In this document: positions 27,002 to 38,500 of the stretch, piece after piece
How the letters are laid out: the number at the start of each line of letters is the position of its first letter
Numbering within the stretch: the first letter of the stretch is position 1
Source of the DNA: Eubacteriales bacterium
Lineage (GTDB): Bacteria > Bacillota > Clostridia > Peptostreptococcales > Anaerovoracaceae
Length of the DNA stretch: 64,000 nt
NCBI GenBank assembly: GCA_028872475.1
Contig: JAQYMQ010000005.1
Location: 115,396-179,395, forward strand
Direction: 5' to 3'
Made by a program: the position numbers and the translations under genes
Notes under the pieces: generated by a model
What the model saw: the letters and a program-made list of their open reading frames with translations, nothing else
Databases searched by the model: none
Told to the model about the DNA's origin: nothing

Positions 27002-27360
27002 ACTCAATCCTCCTTATTAAATTATTTTTTAACACCACTTAAATATGTAAATTAATTTAATTAACTACTTATATGCTTTGCTAATAAATTATTAATTTAC
27101 ATATTTGCTAAATTTCATAATTACTTAACTGCTGAATTACCAAATTACAAAATTGTTTAACTACTAATTTGTTTTATTATTAAACCGCTTAAATTGCTTA
27201 GCTACTTGAATAAATTTTTATAATTCATAGTTCATAATTTATTTGTTTGTAATATTATTATATTAGAATATTATAATATGTCAATATATAATATTCATTT
27301 ATTTAAAAATTAATTTTTATTCAAATAAAACTATCTATTTCTTACATATTAGAAAATAAA
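27002..27360. other. AT-rich intergenic region with a candidate operator
   Basis: About 360 bases of extreme AT content. An imperfect dyad at about 27250-27280 (ATATTATTATATT then AATATTATAATAT) resembles AT-rich ArsR-type operators but is some 250 bases before the arsR start. The middle part holds loosely repeated words (AATTACTTAACTACT-like) with no ORF. I can support no gene here. Confidence 0.4.
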
Positions 27361-27395
27361 AAGAAGCTATATGCTACTGCTAAATATAACTTCTT
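27361..27395 (-). terminator. Terminator after the hydrolase remnant
   Basis: AAGAAGCTATAT pairs with ATATAACTTCTT (one G-U) and is followed on the minus strand by TTTTTATTTT. It is 26 bases beyond the end of the hydrolase remnant. Confidence 0.75.
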
Positions 27396-27420
27396 AATCT
27401 AAAATACTTAAATCTATTTT

Positions 27421-28033
27421 TTATATATTGTTCAAAAAATTAGCAACAATTTCTCTATATTGCTCTACACCTAAAACTTCTCTTGAATTTGCATGCCCTG
27501 CCTTAGGAATTATATGTATCTCTGCCTTTAATTTATTGTTTTTATACATTTTTTTACTATGCTCTGGCTTAATAAATACATCATCTTCACCATGAATAAA
27601 ACATATAGGAATTTCATTTTTTGATAAACTACCTATTGGATTAGTCTCTTTCATATCAATAGAAAATAATTACATTGTATCCAAGATCATGATATACATC
27701 TACATATTTAATAGCACCATTTCTATTAGATCTAAAGCCGTGTGATATAATAACATATTTTTTTGAATTAACATCATCAGCTTTAACTAATTGTGCATTT
27801 ATCTCATAATCATTATAAGCTTTAATTTTATAATTTTGCTTAATATAACTATCAAAATTTCCAACAAGTTTATGATCTTCTATCCATTGTCTTTCCTCTT
27901 CAAGCGACATTACATTAGGATAAACTATTGTTTTAGCTAATATATATGAAATAACACAATATCCCGTAGCTAACAAAATTAATAATAAGATAATAATAAT
28001 TTTCATTTTTTTCATATTTATATAAAATAACAA
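27421..28033 (-). pseudogene. Alpha/beta hydrolase with internal deletion
   Basis: Two adjacent fragments of one protein. The upstream piece (28033-27656) has a membrane anchor, a cap region and the oxyanion-type segment VIISHGFRSNRNG, and stops right after GYNVIIFY. The downstream piece (27654-27421) is the C-terminal third with the catalytic Asp region CFIHGEDDVFIKP and the catalytic His region PKAGHANS. The part between, which in this family carries DLRGHG and the GxSxG nucleophile, is missing: roughly 100-150 residues. The first piece ends in TGA at the junction. The protein cannot have hydrolase activity. Confidence 0.85.
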
Positions 28034-28051
28034 TATTCCATTTTATTATGA

Positions 28052-28080
28052 AAAGGGAGATGAATATTCCATCTCCCTTT
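28052..28080 (-). terminator. Terminator after ohrR
   Basis: A perfect 11-base stem (AAAGGGAGATG against CATCTCCCTTT) with a 7-base loop and a short T-run on the minus strand, about 100 bases after ohrR. Confidence 0.8.
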
Positions 28081-28176
28081 AAAATATATCTCAATTATAT
28101 CTTTTCTATAGTAAATATAATAATCTTTATCACATTTATTATAGATACTAAAAAATATGTAGTAAAATAAATTTAT

Positions 28177-28605
28177 TTAAAACGTTTTCAACACTTTTTG
28201 TAAAAGATTATGTAAAGTCTTTGCATCATCTTCTGATATATCAAAACATTCGGACATAAGCGCCGGTATGTCAGCAGCTTTTTCTTGCATAGCTTCTCCT
28301 TCACTTGTTAACGATACAAATAAACGTCTTTCATCTATAGTATCACGCTCTCTAGCAAGCAAACCCTTTTTCTCCATCTTCTTTAACACAGGAGTTAAAG
28401 TTCCTGAATCTAAATAAAGCATTTTTCCAAGTTCTGATACAGTTGCTCTTTTAACTTCCCACAAAGCCATCATTACAATATACTGTGTATATGTTAAATC
28501 TAATGGTTTCAACAGCGGTGTATACGCTCTTACTATTTCCTTTGAAACAGCATAAAGCGGAAAACAAAGCTGATTCGATAATTTTAATTGTGGATATTCT
28601 TTCAT
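28177..28605 (-). CDS. ohrR: OhrR-like peroxide-sensing MarR regulator
   Basis: A 142-residue MarR-family repressor. It is OhrR-like by the N-terminal LCFPLYAVSKEI (reactive Cys14-15 position), PLDLTYTQYIVMMALWE, and the DNA-binding segment LYLDSGTLTPVLKKMEKKGL with the wing RERDTIDERR. OhrR repressors are inactivated by organic hydroperoxides through that cysteine. It is 9 bases downstream of the Gpx gene in one operon. An OhrR-box-like dyad lies over the operon's promoter (29253-29267), suggesting autoregulation together with gpx. Confidence 0.92.
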   Translation of the reverse strand: MKEYPQLKLSNQLCFPLYAVSKEIVRAYTPLLKPLDLTYTQYIVMMALWEVKRATVSELGKMLYLDSGTLTPVLKKMEKKGLLARERDTIDERRLFVSLTSEGEAMQEKAADIPALMSECFDISEDDAKTLHNLLQKVLKTF

Positions 28606-28614
28606 AAAACCTCC

Positions 28615-29190
28615 TTAAAGTAGATTTTCGATAAAAGACCTTACTTCATTCATATCTGCCGTAGGCTCAAATCTTTTTACTACTTCACCTTCGCGATTTA
28701 CGATAAACTTTGTAAAATTCCATTTTATATTTGAATTGTTTTCAAAATCACTGTCAATCGTCTTCAATAACCCATTCATTGTGTCTGCCATTGGTCCACT
28801 AAATCCTTCAAAACCCTGCTGTTCTTTAAGATAAGTATATAATGGAAGTTCATTTGCACCATTCACATCAGACTTCTTCATCTGAGGAAATTCTGTACCA
28901 TAATTTAATTTACAAAATTCTGCAATCTCTTCATCAGTACCCGGTGCCTGTTCTTTAAACTGGTTGCAAGGAATATCAATTACCTCTAACCCCTTTTCAT
29001 GAAGATCAGAATACATCTGTTCAATTGGTTCATAATGCGGTGTAAAACCACATCCTGTTGCTGTATTTACAATAAGCATTACCTTTCCTTTATATTCGCT
29101 TAGTGCAACTTCTTTACCCTGACCATCAATTAGTTTAAAATCATAAATACTCATTATCATTTTCGTATGGCATATTAGCAATATGTCCAT
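28615..29190 (-). CDS. Glutathione peroxidase-like thiol peroxidase
   Basis: Reduces hydroperoxides. It has the Gpx catalytic set: Cys in NTATGCGFTP (TGT codon, so not selenocysteine), Gln in IPCNQF, and Trp-Asn in IKWNFTKF. A second Cys in the IPCNQF helix and one in FCKLNYG may resolve the disulfide, as in thioredoxin-dependent Gpx. The first in-frame ATG 29190 has AAAGGAG only 3 bases upstream and would add 12 residues; the family N-terminus MSIYDF starts at 29154 but has no clear RBS, so the start is uncertain. It is the first gene of gpx-ohrR. Confidence 0.93.
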   Translation of the reverse strand: MDILLICHTKMIMSIYDFKLIDGQGKEVALSEYKGKVMLIVNTATGCGFTPHYEPIEQMYSDLHEKGLEVIDIPCNQFKEQAPGTDEEIAEFCKLNYGTEFPQMKKSDVNGANELPLYTYLKEQQGFEGFSGPMADTMNGLLKTIDSDFENNSNIKWNFTKFIVNREGEVVKRFEPTADMNEVRSFIENLL

Positions 29191-29252
29191 ACACTCCTTT
29201 CTATTCTTAAAACCCTTTAATATATCGGATTTAACGCACGATTTTTATTGCG

Positions 29253-29295
29253 TGCAATTAAATTACATTATATATATACCAAGTTACAAGAACAA
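29253..29295 (-). promoter_or_regulatory. gpx-ohrR promoter and OhrR-box-like operator
   Basis: On the minus strand TTGTTC (29290-29295), 17 bases, TATAAT (29267-29272). Directly downstream at 29253-29267 is TGCAATTAAATTACA, an imperfect palindrome close to the TACAATT-AATTGTA operators known for Bacillus OhrR. A second dyad (CGCACG/CGTGC, about 29235-29255) overlaps it. Confidence 0.75.
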
Positions 29296-29386
29296 TAAAC
29301 ATATTTTACAAAAAAAAATTATTTTTTTCAAATAAAATTATCATTGTATACAAAAAAATACGATATTTTTTGTGTTTAAAACACGA

Positions 29387-29424
29387 AAATACCGAGAAGA
29401 CTAAAATGAGTTTTCTCGGTATTT
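29387..29424 (-). terminator. Terminator after the giant surface protein
   Basis: AAATACCGAGAA pairs with TTCTCGGTATTT across a 14-base loop, about 107 bases beyond the giant gene's stop. The surrounding 29296-29530 is otherwise AT-rich with no gene visible. Confidence 0.75.
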
Positions 29425-29530
29425 ACACTGTGAATTACAATATACTACACCTTTTTAAAATAAACAACACATTCTATTAAAAATATTTGTAAGTTAATTA
29501 TAAAATTCAGCTAAAAATATTTGTAATTAT

Positions 29531-32500
29531 TTACTTATTATAGTGTTTTTGACGAATTGCTATCACTCTTTCAATGCTCAATAATGTTGCTGAAATTACT
29601 AATAATATTATCCAGAATTGTATTCCTGTATCTCCTGTATTAGGAGCTTTCATATCCTTAGCCTTTGATGCCTTAGTTTTATTTTTAGTTTTACTGCTAT
29701 TTGTATTATTAGTATTTACATTATTATTGTTATTATTTGAATTATCAGTAACCTTTTCCCATTGAGCTACAAATGTATGGTTACCAACTACTTTGTACGA
29801 AGCTCCTGGTTGATATTCAGATCCCTTCCAGTATAAGAACTTATATCCTGCTCTAGTAGGTGCTTGTTCTACAGTTATTACTGTTCCCACTCTGTATGCC
29901 ACAGATTTAATAATTGTAGTTCCATCAAGAACACCACCATTTGGATCATACTTAATTGTAACTAGAGGTTGTAATACTATTACAGGTATTGCTACAACTT
30001 CTGTAGTACCATCTTCGTAAGTAATCTTAACTAATCCTTCGTATGTTCCTGGAGTATTAGTATCAATCGGAGTTTGTGGAGGTATATTTTCCTTGTTTGT
30101 AACTGGTACATCTTTACCAGTTGAATCCTTGATAGATAATATATTATCTGTCAAATCAATTCCATCTGCCGGAGTACCAGGTTCAACCTCCTCATTAACA
30201 ATCTCCATTTTGTATTTATCACCTGTAATAACAGTTATAAATTGTGCCTTTATTGTCAAATCTTGACTAATTGTAGAAGGCAATCCTTCTGGCGACCATA
30301 ATGGATTGAACAACTTATATTTCGGAGCATTTGCTGTAACTGTAGGATCTGTAATACCGGCTGATGACGTACCAGATTTCACATAATACTTAACATTACC
30401 TGCTGTTACTGTTCCCTTAGTCGCATCTACTACATACGTTACAGAATTATATCCCTTAGGTCTGTCTGTATCATCTGTCGGAGTTTCGTCTACAATTATA
30501 TTAGCCTTGTATTGAGCTGTCGTTTCAAAATCAATTACCTCTTTATCAGCTTCTGGTATTGAATTATTCCATTCATAGAATGATTTTGCTGAATCATTTG
30601 CTCTTATGTCTGTAGGAATTACTGCCTGTACACTTCCGTTAGCCCACTTTGTTCCTTCTAGAACATCATACACTTTCTTTGTAGCAGTACCTCCAAATGT
30701 TCCTTCTCCTGCATTGAAAATTATTCTATTATATCCATCTTCTAATACTGGTGGATTTGTTGGATCTTGTTCTTTTACTGTCTGCTTATATTGTGCAGTA
30801 ATAGTTGTCCTTTCATCTGTATATTTTCTAGCTACAGTTGGATTTAAATCCCAGCCTGTAAATGTATATCCTGTATTAGCTTCTACTGTAGGTGCTGCTA
30901 ATGTTACATCTACATTAGGATTTACATAATACTGACTCTCTCCAGAAGTTATTCTTCCATTTGCCCCCTGTTCAAACACAACTAGCTTATATCCAGCTGG
31001 TTTTTCAGGCGGATTATTTGGATTCTCAATTTTTATTACAGCATCTTTTTCCTTATATTGTGCTGTTATAGTGGTCGTATCTTCTGTATATTTTCTAGCT
31101 ACAGTTGGATTTATATCCCAGCCTGTAAATGTATATCCTGTATTAGCTTCTACTGTAGGTACTGCTAATGTTACATCTACATTAGGATTTACATAATACT
31201 TAGCTGTTCCTGCTGTAATATTTCCATTATCTCCTGCTACAAATTCAACAGCATTATATCCACTAGGCTTAGTTACACCATCTCCAGCAGGGATTACTGC
31301 ATCTAATGTTTTAAATTGTGCTGTAGTTTCCGCATCACCTGTTATTGTTGTCGGTAAAGCTGGATCCCAGAACTCACTGCCAGCTTTCTTTTCATAACCA
31401 GTTTTAGCTGTTACTGTCGGCGGAGTAATTTCACTTGAAGCAGTATCAGGTTTTACATAATACTTAACCGCATTGCCTGTAGCTACTTCACCCTTATTTG
31501 AGTCCACATAAAATGTAACTGTATAATATCCTGCTGGTTTATCAATAGCATCTTTAACAGGGATTACTGAATCTAACGTTTTAAATTGTGCTGTAGTTTC
31601 CGCATCACCTGTTATTGTTGTCGGTAAAGCTGGATCCCAGAACTCACTGCCAGATTTCTTTTCATAACCTGTTTTGGCTGTTACTGTTGGCGGAGTAATT
31701 TCACTTGAAGCAGTACCAGGTTCTACATAGTACTTAACCGCATTGCCTGTAGCTACTTCTCCCTTATCTGTATCCACATTAAATGTAACAGTGTGATATC
31801 CTTCTGGCTTGGTTACGCCATCTCCAGCAGGGATTACTGAAGGTAGTTTTTCATATTTTGCTGTTATGATTGTTTCATCAGCTGTAAATGTTGTATCAAC
31901 AAACACTTTATTCCAACCTGTAAATTTGTAGCCAGTGTTAGGTTTTACTACAGGCGCTGTCAATGTTACCTGTTTAGTTGGGTTGACATAGAACGTAGTT
32001 GTTCCTGAATTAATTACACCATTATCTCCTGCTACAAATGTAACCTTCTTATATCCTTCTTGCTCAGTAACTTTTACATCATCCTCACTAGTATATAGTG
32101 CTTTAATTACAGTATCATTTTCAAAAGTTGTGTTAATATATGCACCATTCCAACCTGCATTACTATATCCAACATTTGGAGTTACGGTAGGAGCTTCCAA
32201 TGTTACCTGTTTAGTTGGATTAACATAGAACTTAGTCGTTCCTGATGTAATTTCACCATTATCTCCTTTTACAAACTCAACAAACTTGTATCCATCAGGC
32301 TTAGTTACACCATCTCCAGCAGGGATTACTGCATCTAATGTTTTAAATTGTGCTGTTGTTTCCGCATCACATGTTATTATTGTCGGTAAAGCCGGAGTCC
32401 AAAATTCATTACCCGCCTTCTTTTCATAACCTGTTTTAGCGGTTACTGTAGGAGGAGTAATTTCGCTTAAAGCAGTATCAGGTTTTACATAATACTTAAC

Positions 32501-35500
32501 TGCATTTCCTGTAGCTACTTCTCCCTTATCTGTATCTACATTAAATGTAACTGTATAATATCCTGCCGGCTTATCAACACCATCTTTAACAGGAATTACT
32601 GATGGTAGCGTATTATATCTAGCTTTTATTGTTGTTTCTAATGCAAATTTTTGATTTTCAAAAGGCTTATCCCATTCTTTAAATGTATATCCTGTATTAG
32701 CTGTCACTCCAGGCGCTGTCAATGTTACTTCTTTTGTAGGATTTACATAGAACTGACTTGTTACACCTGTTACTAACTGTCCATTTGTATCTGCATCAAA
32801 CTTAACTAATACATATCCTGCCGGTTTTGCAGGCGGATTCTCAGGATCAGGAATAGCAATTTTATCATCTATTGGATCGTATGTTGCCTCTATTGTTGTT
32901 TCTGTTGTAAATTTCTGATTTACATAAGGCTTATCCCATTCTTTAAATGTATATCCTGTTTTAGCTGTTACCGCAGGTGCTGTCAATGTTACTTCCTTAG
33001 TTGGATTTACATAGAACTGTTTTGTTACACCTGTTGCTATTGTTCCGTTTTCTCCAGATTCAAATTTAACTAGCACATAATCTGCTGGATGTTCAGGTGG
33101 CTGTGCAGGATCTTCTACTGCAATTACATCTTTTTTATACAATGCTGTAATCGTTGTTGTATCATCGGTGAATTTTCTATTTGTAAATCCACTATTCCAT
33201 TCCTTAAACGAATATCCATAATTTGGTCTTATCACTGGAGGTTCCAATGTTACTGATTTTTCAGGATTTACATAATACTGAGTAATACCTGAAGTTATTG
33301 TGCCATCGCTTCCTGCTTCAAAGATAACCGTCTTGTATCCATCTGGTTTTTGTGTTACATCAGGATTCTCTACTGGAACGACATCTTTAATAGATTCATA
33401 TACTGCATTAATTACTGTATCTTCATTAAATGTAACATTTTCATAGTTTTTATCCCAGTTTTTAAATATCTTTCCTGTATTTCCTTTTACTGCTGGCGCA
33501 TCTAATGTCACACTCTTTGTTGGATTTACATAATATTTAGTTGTTTGACCTGTCGGATTCAACGTTCCGTCAGTTCCTGCCTTAAATTCAACTGTCACAT
33601 ATCCATCCGGTTTTTCAGGCGGTGTAGGCTGAGATGGATCAACTTTTATCACATCATTTAATGAATCAAATTGTCCATTTATTGTTATATTATCGTTAAC
33701 TGCACCGGATAAGTTTTTATCCCAGAACGGATCATGTTTCTTAAATCCTGTCTTAGCTGTTACTGTAGGTGCATTAACAGTATTTAAATCTGTACCTGGT
33801 TTTACATAGTACTTTGTATGACCTTCTACTGTTCCCTTTTCTGAATCTATATTGAATCTAACAGTATGATAACCATTTGGTTTATCATTGTCATCATCTG
33901 GTGTAGGATCAACAATTACATTCTTCAAAGTCTCATACAAAGCCTTGACATTAACATTATCTGTAAATGTCTGTGGATTTGTTACATTCATATTCCAAGT
34001 TGTAAAGTTATATCCTATTGTAACGTTTGTCACTTGAGGTACTTGATTATCTGACAATCTTACATTCGGCTTATCTTTTATTACATAGTACTTAGTTTGT
34101 CCAATCAAACTACCCTTACCATCAGCATCAAATGTTATAGAAACATAATTGTCTGAAGGTTTATCATCATCTGTTCCTAGCGTTGTATCTACCACTACAT
34201 CTGTAGCATATTGCGCCGTAAACGTAAACTTACCAAACGCTTCCACTGTCTTCGCTTTATCTTCAGCAGTCTTTGGAATATTTGGATCCCACTTTGTAAA
34301 GTTATAACCTAACTGTGCATTAGCAGTAGGAACTACTGACATAAAGTTACTCCAAACTACATCTTTATGTACATCAAACGTTTTAGTCTTTGCTGAACTT
34401 TCAAAGTTACCTGATCCTGCATTGAATGTAATTCTTACATAGCCGTCCGGTGTAGGATTATCAGGATTTGTAACTTCTATAATATCTCCAGCATATTGTG
34501 CATCAAACGTTTTAGTTCCATTTTCCGCTGTTACTGAATTATCAGGTAGTTTAGGATCCCATCCAATAAAGTGCTTGTCAGTCGTTATTGGATTTGGTAG
34601 TTGAACACTTGCTTTTATCTTTTCCCAAGTAATGCTGTTTTTAACTTCTAATACTAGCTTATCCTTGTCACCTTCAAACTGTCCGTCTTCCTTAGAATTG
34701 AATGTAATTCTTAAATATCTGTCCGGAGTTTCTCCACTTGTATCATTAACTACTTCTACATCTTTATGATACTGTGCAACGAAACTCATATCTTGATTAA
34801 TAACAAATGCATCCGCTGGAATTGCATTATTCCATTTCAAGAAGTTTGTACCATCTTTTGTCGCATATTTTGGCACAATCATTCCAGCGCTCTTTGCTTG
34901 AGACCATGTACTGTTATTAGCTACAAAATATGATTTCTTTACTCCACCTGTTTCTAAAGTTCCATTATCAGAATCAAAGGTAATTAATTTGTATCCTTCA
35001 GGTGTTGTTCCAGGATTATTAGGATCAGGCACTACTTGAACTCTATCTTTTATCACAATGTCCTGATTTTTAACTGTTCCAATATTTCCGTAGTAGTCCG
35101 TAGGTGTAATCGCAATTGTTTTATTTAAAATTACATCAGACTTGCCTTCTAACTGCCATTTCTTATATAACTGTGTTTCCGCATCAAATTCTAACTCTGT
35201 CTTAACAATACCTTCAGGTAATGTTTCTGCTAAAGTTAGTTTTGCAGGTTCAGTTGTATACATTAATATTGGAGTTAAATTTTCCTTTGTGTATCCTTCT
35301 AATTTTTTTACAATTAATTCTGGTCCAACTGTATCAACAGTAACTGTTTCCGTTGTTGTCGCTGGAGTTCTTTCAGGCTCCTGAACTTTAATTCTATATT
35401 TTTTGCCATTATTACCTGTATCATGAGGAATTTTAAATATTATTTTACCCTTATCTGCACCCTCATAAGACGCCTTTGTATCAACCGTATTTCCATCAAT

Positions 35501-38500
35501 CGTTATCGGATTACCACTTTCATCACAAAGAGTGTAAACTGTATTCCTTGATAAAAGTAATCCTACATCATGTGAGCCAATTTCTGTATTTTCATTAGCT
35601 TCTATTACAGTATATGTTTTATCTCCTTCTTTTACATTAGGAATTTGTTTTAAATCTTTAGGCAGTCTACTTACTTCTCTGTCTTTTACAATCTCAACAT
35701 CCTCGTCAGAATGAGTAAATACATTCTCAGATACCTTTACATGAGCAGTAGCAGTTACTTCATCATCTTTGCTAAATGATGTTTCATTTAGCTTAATAAC
35801 TAATCGATACGGACTTGTTGATTTAAGCGTTACTGATGCAATATTATTGCCTGTTCCATTTTCGACCTTCCATCCATCAGCCTCTTTTATCAATGTATAA
35901 TCAACACCTTTGATTTTTCCTGTAACTTTGTCTGCAGGACCATCCAAGTCCAAATCGAAGTCTGTATCTCCAGAGTAAATTTTCTGAATTATCGGCTTCG
36001 CCACATCTAACCTAGTATTAGTAACATTAATTATATAGCCAGTAGTATCATAATAACCTACTGAATTATTAGGATTCTGTGGATCTAAACCTTCTTCATG
36101 TTGTGCTGTAGTATGCATTCTCTTTGTTACAGATGTATATCCATCAAATTCTGTCAATTTAATTTGTTGCTCTTTGTGTCCTATGGTAGCTCCCTGTGTC
36201 TTAGTGATAGTAATACCATAATCACTCCAATCATCACTTCTATGAGTATCGAATGCAGCTTTTTGAGATTCTGTCAATTCTACAATAATATAAGATATTC
36301 TTCTTCCATATCTATCGTATGACGGTAAATTAGTCCATGTAAGATCCGCACCTTTATATTCTTGTGGAGAACCTGGATATGGATAATAAGTAGCATCATC
36401 TATAACTACTTCTGAACCAAATGTGCCTACTGCGGTTCTAGTTATTAAAGCCATATACATTTTATAATCTTGTGGTTGATTACCCTGCCATGTTTTTTTT
36501 GCTTTAACTGTAAAGTTTTCTTTCCAAACCGCATACAAAACCAAACCGTCATCTTTATACGATGCAGGCAATTTATAGTTTTTTTCTAAATTATTTAAAT
36601 AATTTGTTGTTTCTCCTTCTGCACTTATTATATCCGGCACTGTTGCACTAGGATTAGTTGAAAATCCTATCAAAGAATATCCTTCTCTTTTAAATTTATC
36701 TTGTTGATAAACATCTGGGAGGTCTAATGTACCTGAAGAAATATTCTCAGAAGTTAAATCAACTCTTTTCTTATCACTATCTTGAACACCTTCATAATTA
36801 GGATGAAGAATAATACTTGTATTTCTCCATACCGCATGAACTGTTTTATTAGCAAATACAGGTGAAGCATTAGTAAACTTTGCATTAGCCAAATCCCAAT
36901 TATCTTTTGTTGTAACAGTAGGAAGACCTTGATATGCCGAAGCTTTTGTTTCATCTTTAATAGTCCAACCAACAAATTCGTATCCTGTTCTTGTCGGCTG
37001 TGAAACAGTTATCAACTTTTCGCCAAAATTCACTTCTCTAGTTGTTGAAGCTAAAGTTCCTCCATTTGTATCAAATGTCAAATTAATTACTTCATAAATA
37101 TCATACTTACTTGTTCCATTTGCTAAATCTTTTGTGACTTTAACTGTCCATTTTTTTGAATTACTATCTGTAACAACATAAGTTCCTGCCGTAGATGTCG
37201 TACCGCCACTTACGCTCAATATAGCATTAGTGGAAATAAACTCATTCCATTCCATATTAGCTGGCTTTGGTTTTTCAGTAATATAGAACGATCCGTCTCC
37301 TTTTGTAAGATCAAAAGTTGCCGTTTTAGAATTTAACGATATTGTTCCTGATAGCTGTGGTCTATTACTTTCTACCACATCTGTATGCCATGCAACAGTA
37401 ATCTTCGTGTCAATCATTTCCTGCAATGTAAGAGTCATATTTGTAATCTTGCCATCTACATTTGTTGCAGTCTTTGAATGAGTTAAATATTTGTTGCCTG
37501 TAGTTACCGGATTAATACCTGTTATTTCATAAACAAGTGTTCTACCGTCAAATGTTTCCAAATCTACCTTTTGATTATCGTCCTTAATTATAAATGTGCC
37601 GGCTATAAGATCTGATTTTTTAATTTTTAAAGTATAAGTTGTTCCTGTAGCTGTGCCTGTCAATTTATCCTTTTGAGCGATATTTACAATAATATCATCG
37701 CTTGTACCAATAACCTTATCCCAGTTAAACGCTTTACCATCTACACCAAGTGCCTGAACATTTATTTTTAAAACATCCTGCTTAATATATCTAGCTGTAT
37801 ATGTCTTATCAGCACTTATAACCGTAGTGTTTGAAAGAGGTAAATCTACAAATAAATTTTCTGAGCCGTTCTTCCACTTTGCAAAAATATAATTTACATC
37901 TGAGTGTTTACATGTAGGAACATACAAGCCCTTTTCCAACGCTCGTTTCCATGTAAGATCTTTCTTTACATCAAACACCTTAACTGTTGCCTTACCAAAC
38001 GCAATATGCTCTGAATTTTTTGTCGTTGAAAGCTCACCATTAGCAGTAGGATCAAATTTAATTCTTACATATCCCTCTATCGGATTTTCAGTCGTAGGAT
38101 CTTCAATAACATCACCTCTAACTAGAGTGCCTACTGATTGTATATCTCTTCCTCCAATTGTTATTGTAGCTTCAACCTTATCATCTTCTTTAAATTTATA
38201 ATCAGCTGGCAATATAGCTTTAAACTCTGTATCAGATACTTTTGTTCCACGTATATACAATTCACTTCCATCAGTTACTTTTGTAACTAAGAAATTTACA
38301 GATTGTGTTCCTGACGGCACAGAAAGTCTCGCTTCAGAATCCCCCTGAATAATCATATTAAACTTAGGACCTTTAATTACCACTTCATCTTTACTTACAG
38401 CTGGCTCATTGCCATTTTGACTTGCTGTTGCATGTATTACAACACCTGGTTTAAGACCTCTACCGGAAGATAAATCATCTCTTTCTTCAAGCAAACCTGC

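Noticed and set aside
28615..29190. Selenocysteine in the Gpx active site
   Set aside because: The active-site codon is TGT (Cys), not TGA, and no SECIS-like hairpin is needed.
30606..30929. Plus-strand 107-codon ORF within the giant gene
   Set aside because: A mirror of repeat codons in the minus-strand gene; no RBS and no domain.
30225..35045. Regularly spaced repeats that could look like a CRISPR or satellite array
   Set aside because: The repeats are 240-285 bases, fully coding and in one continuous frame of a wall-anchored protein; there are no short palindromic repeats with unique spacers.
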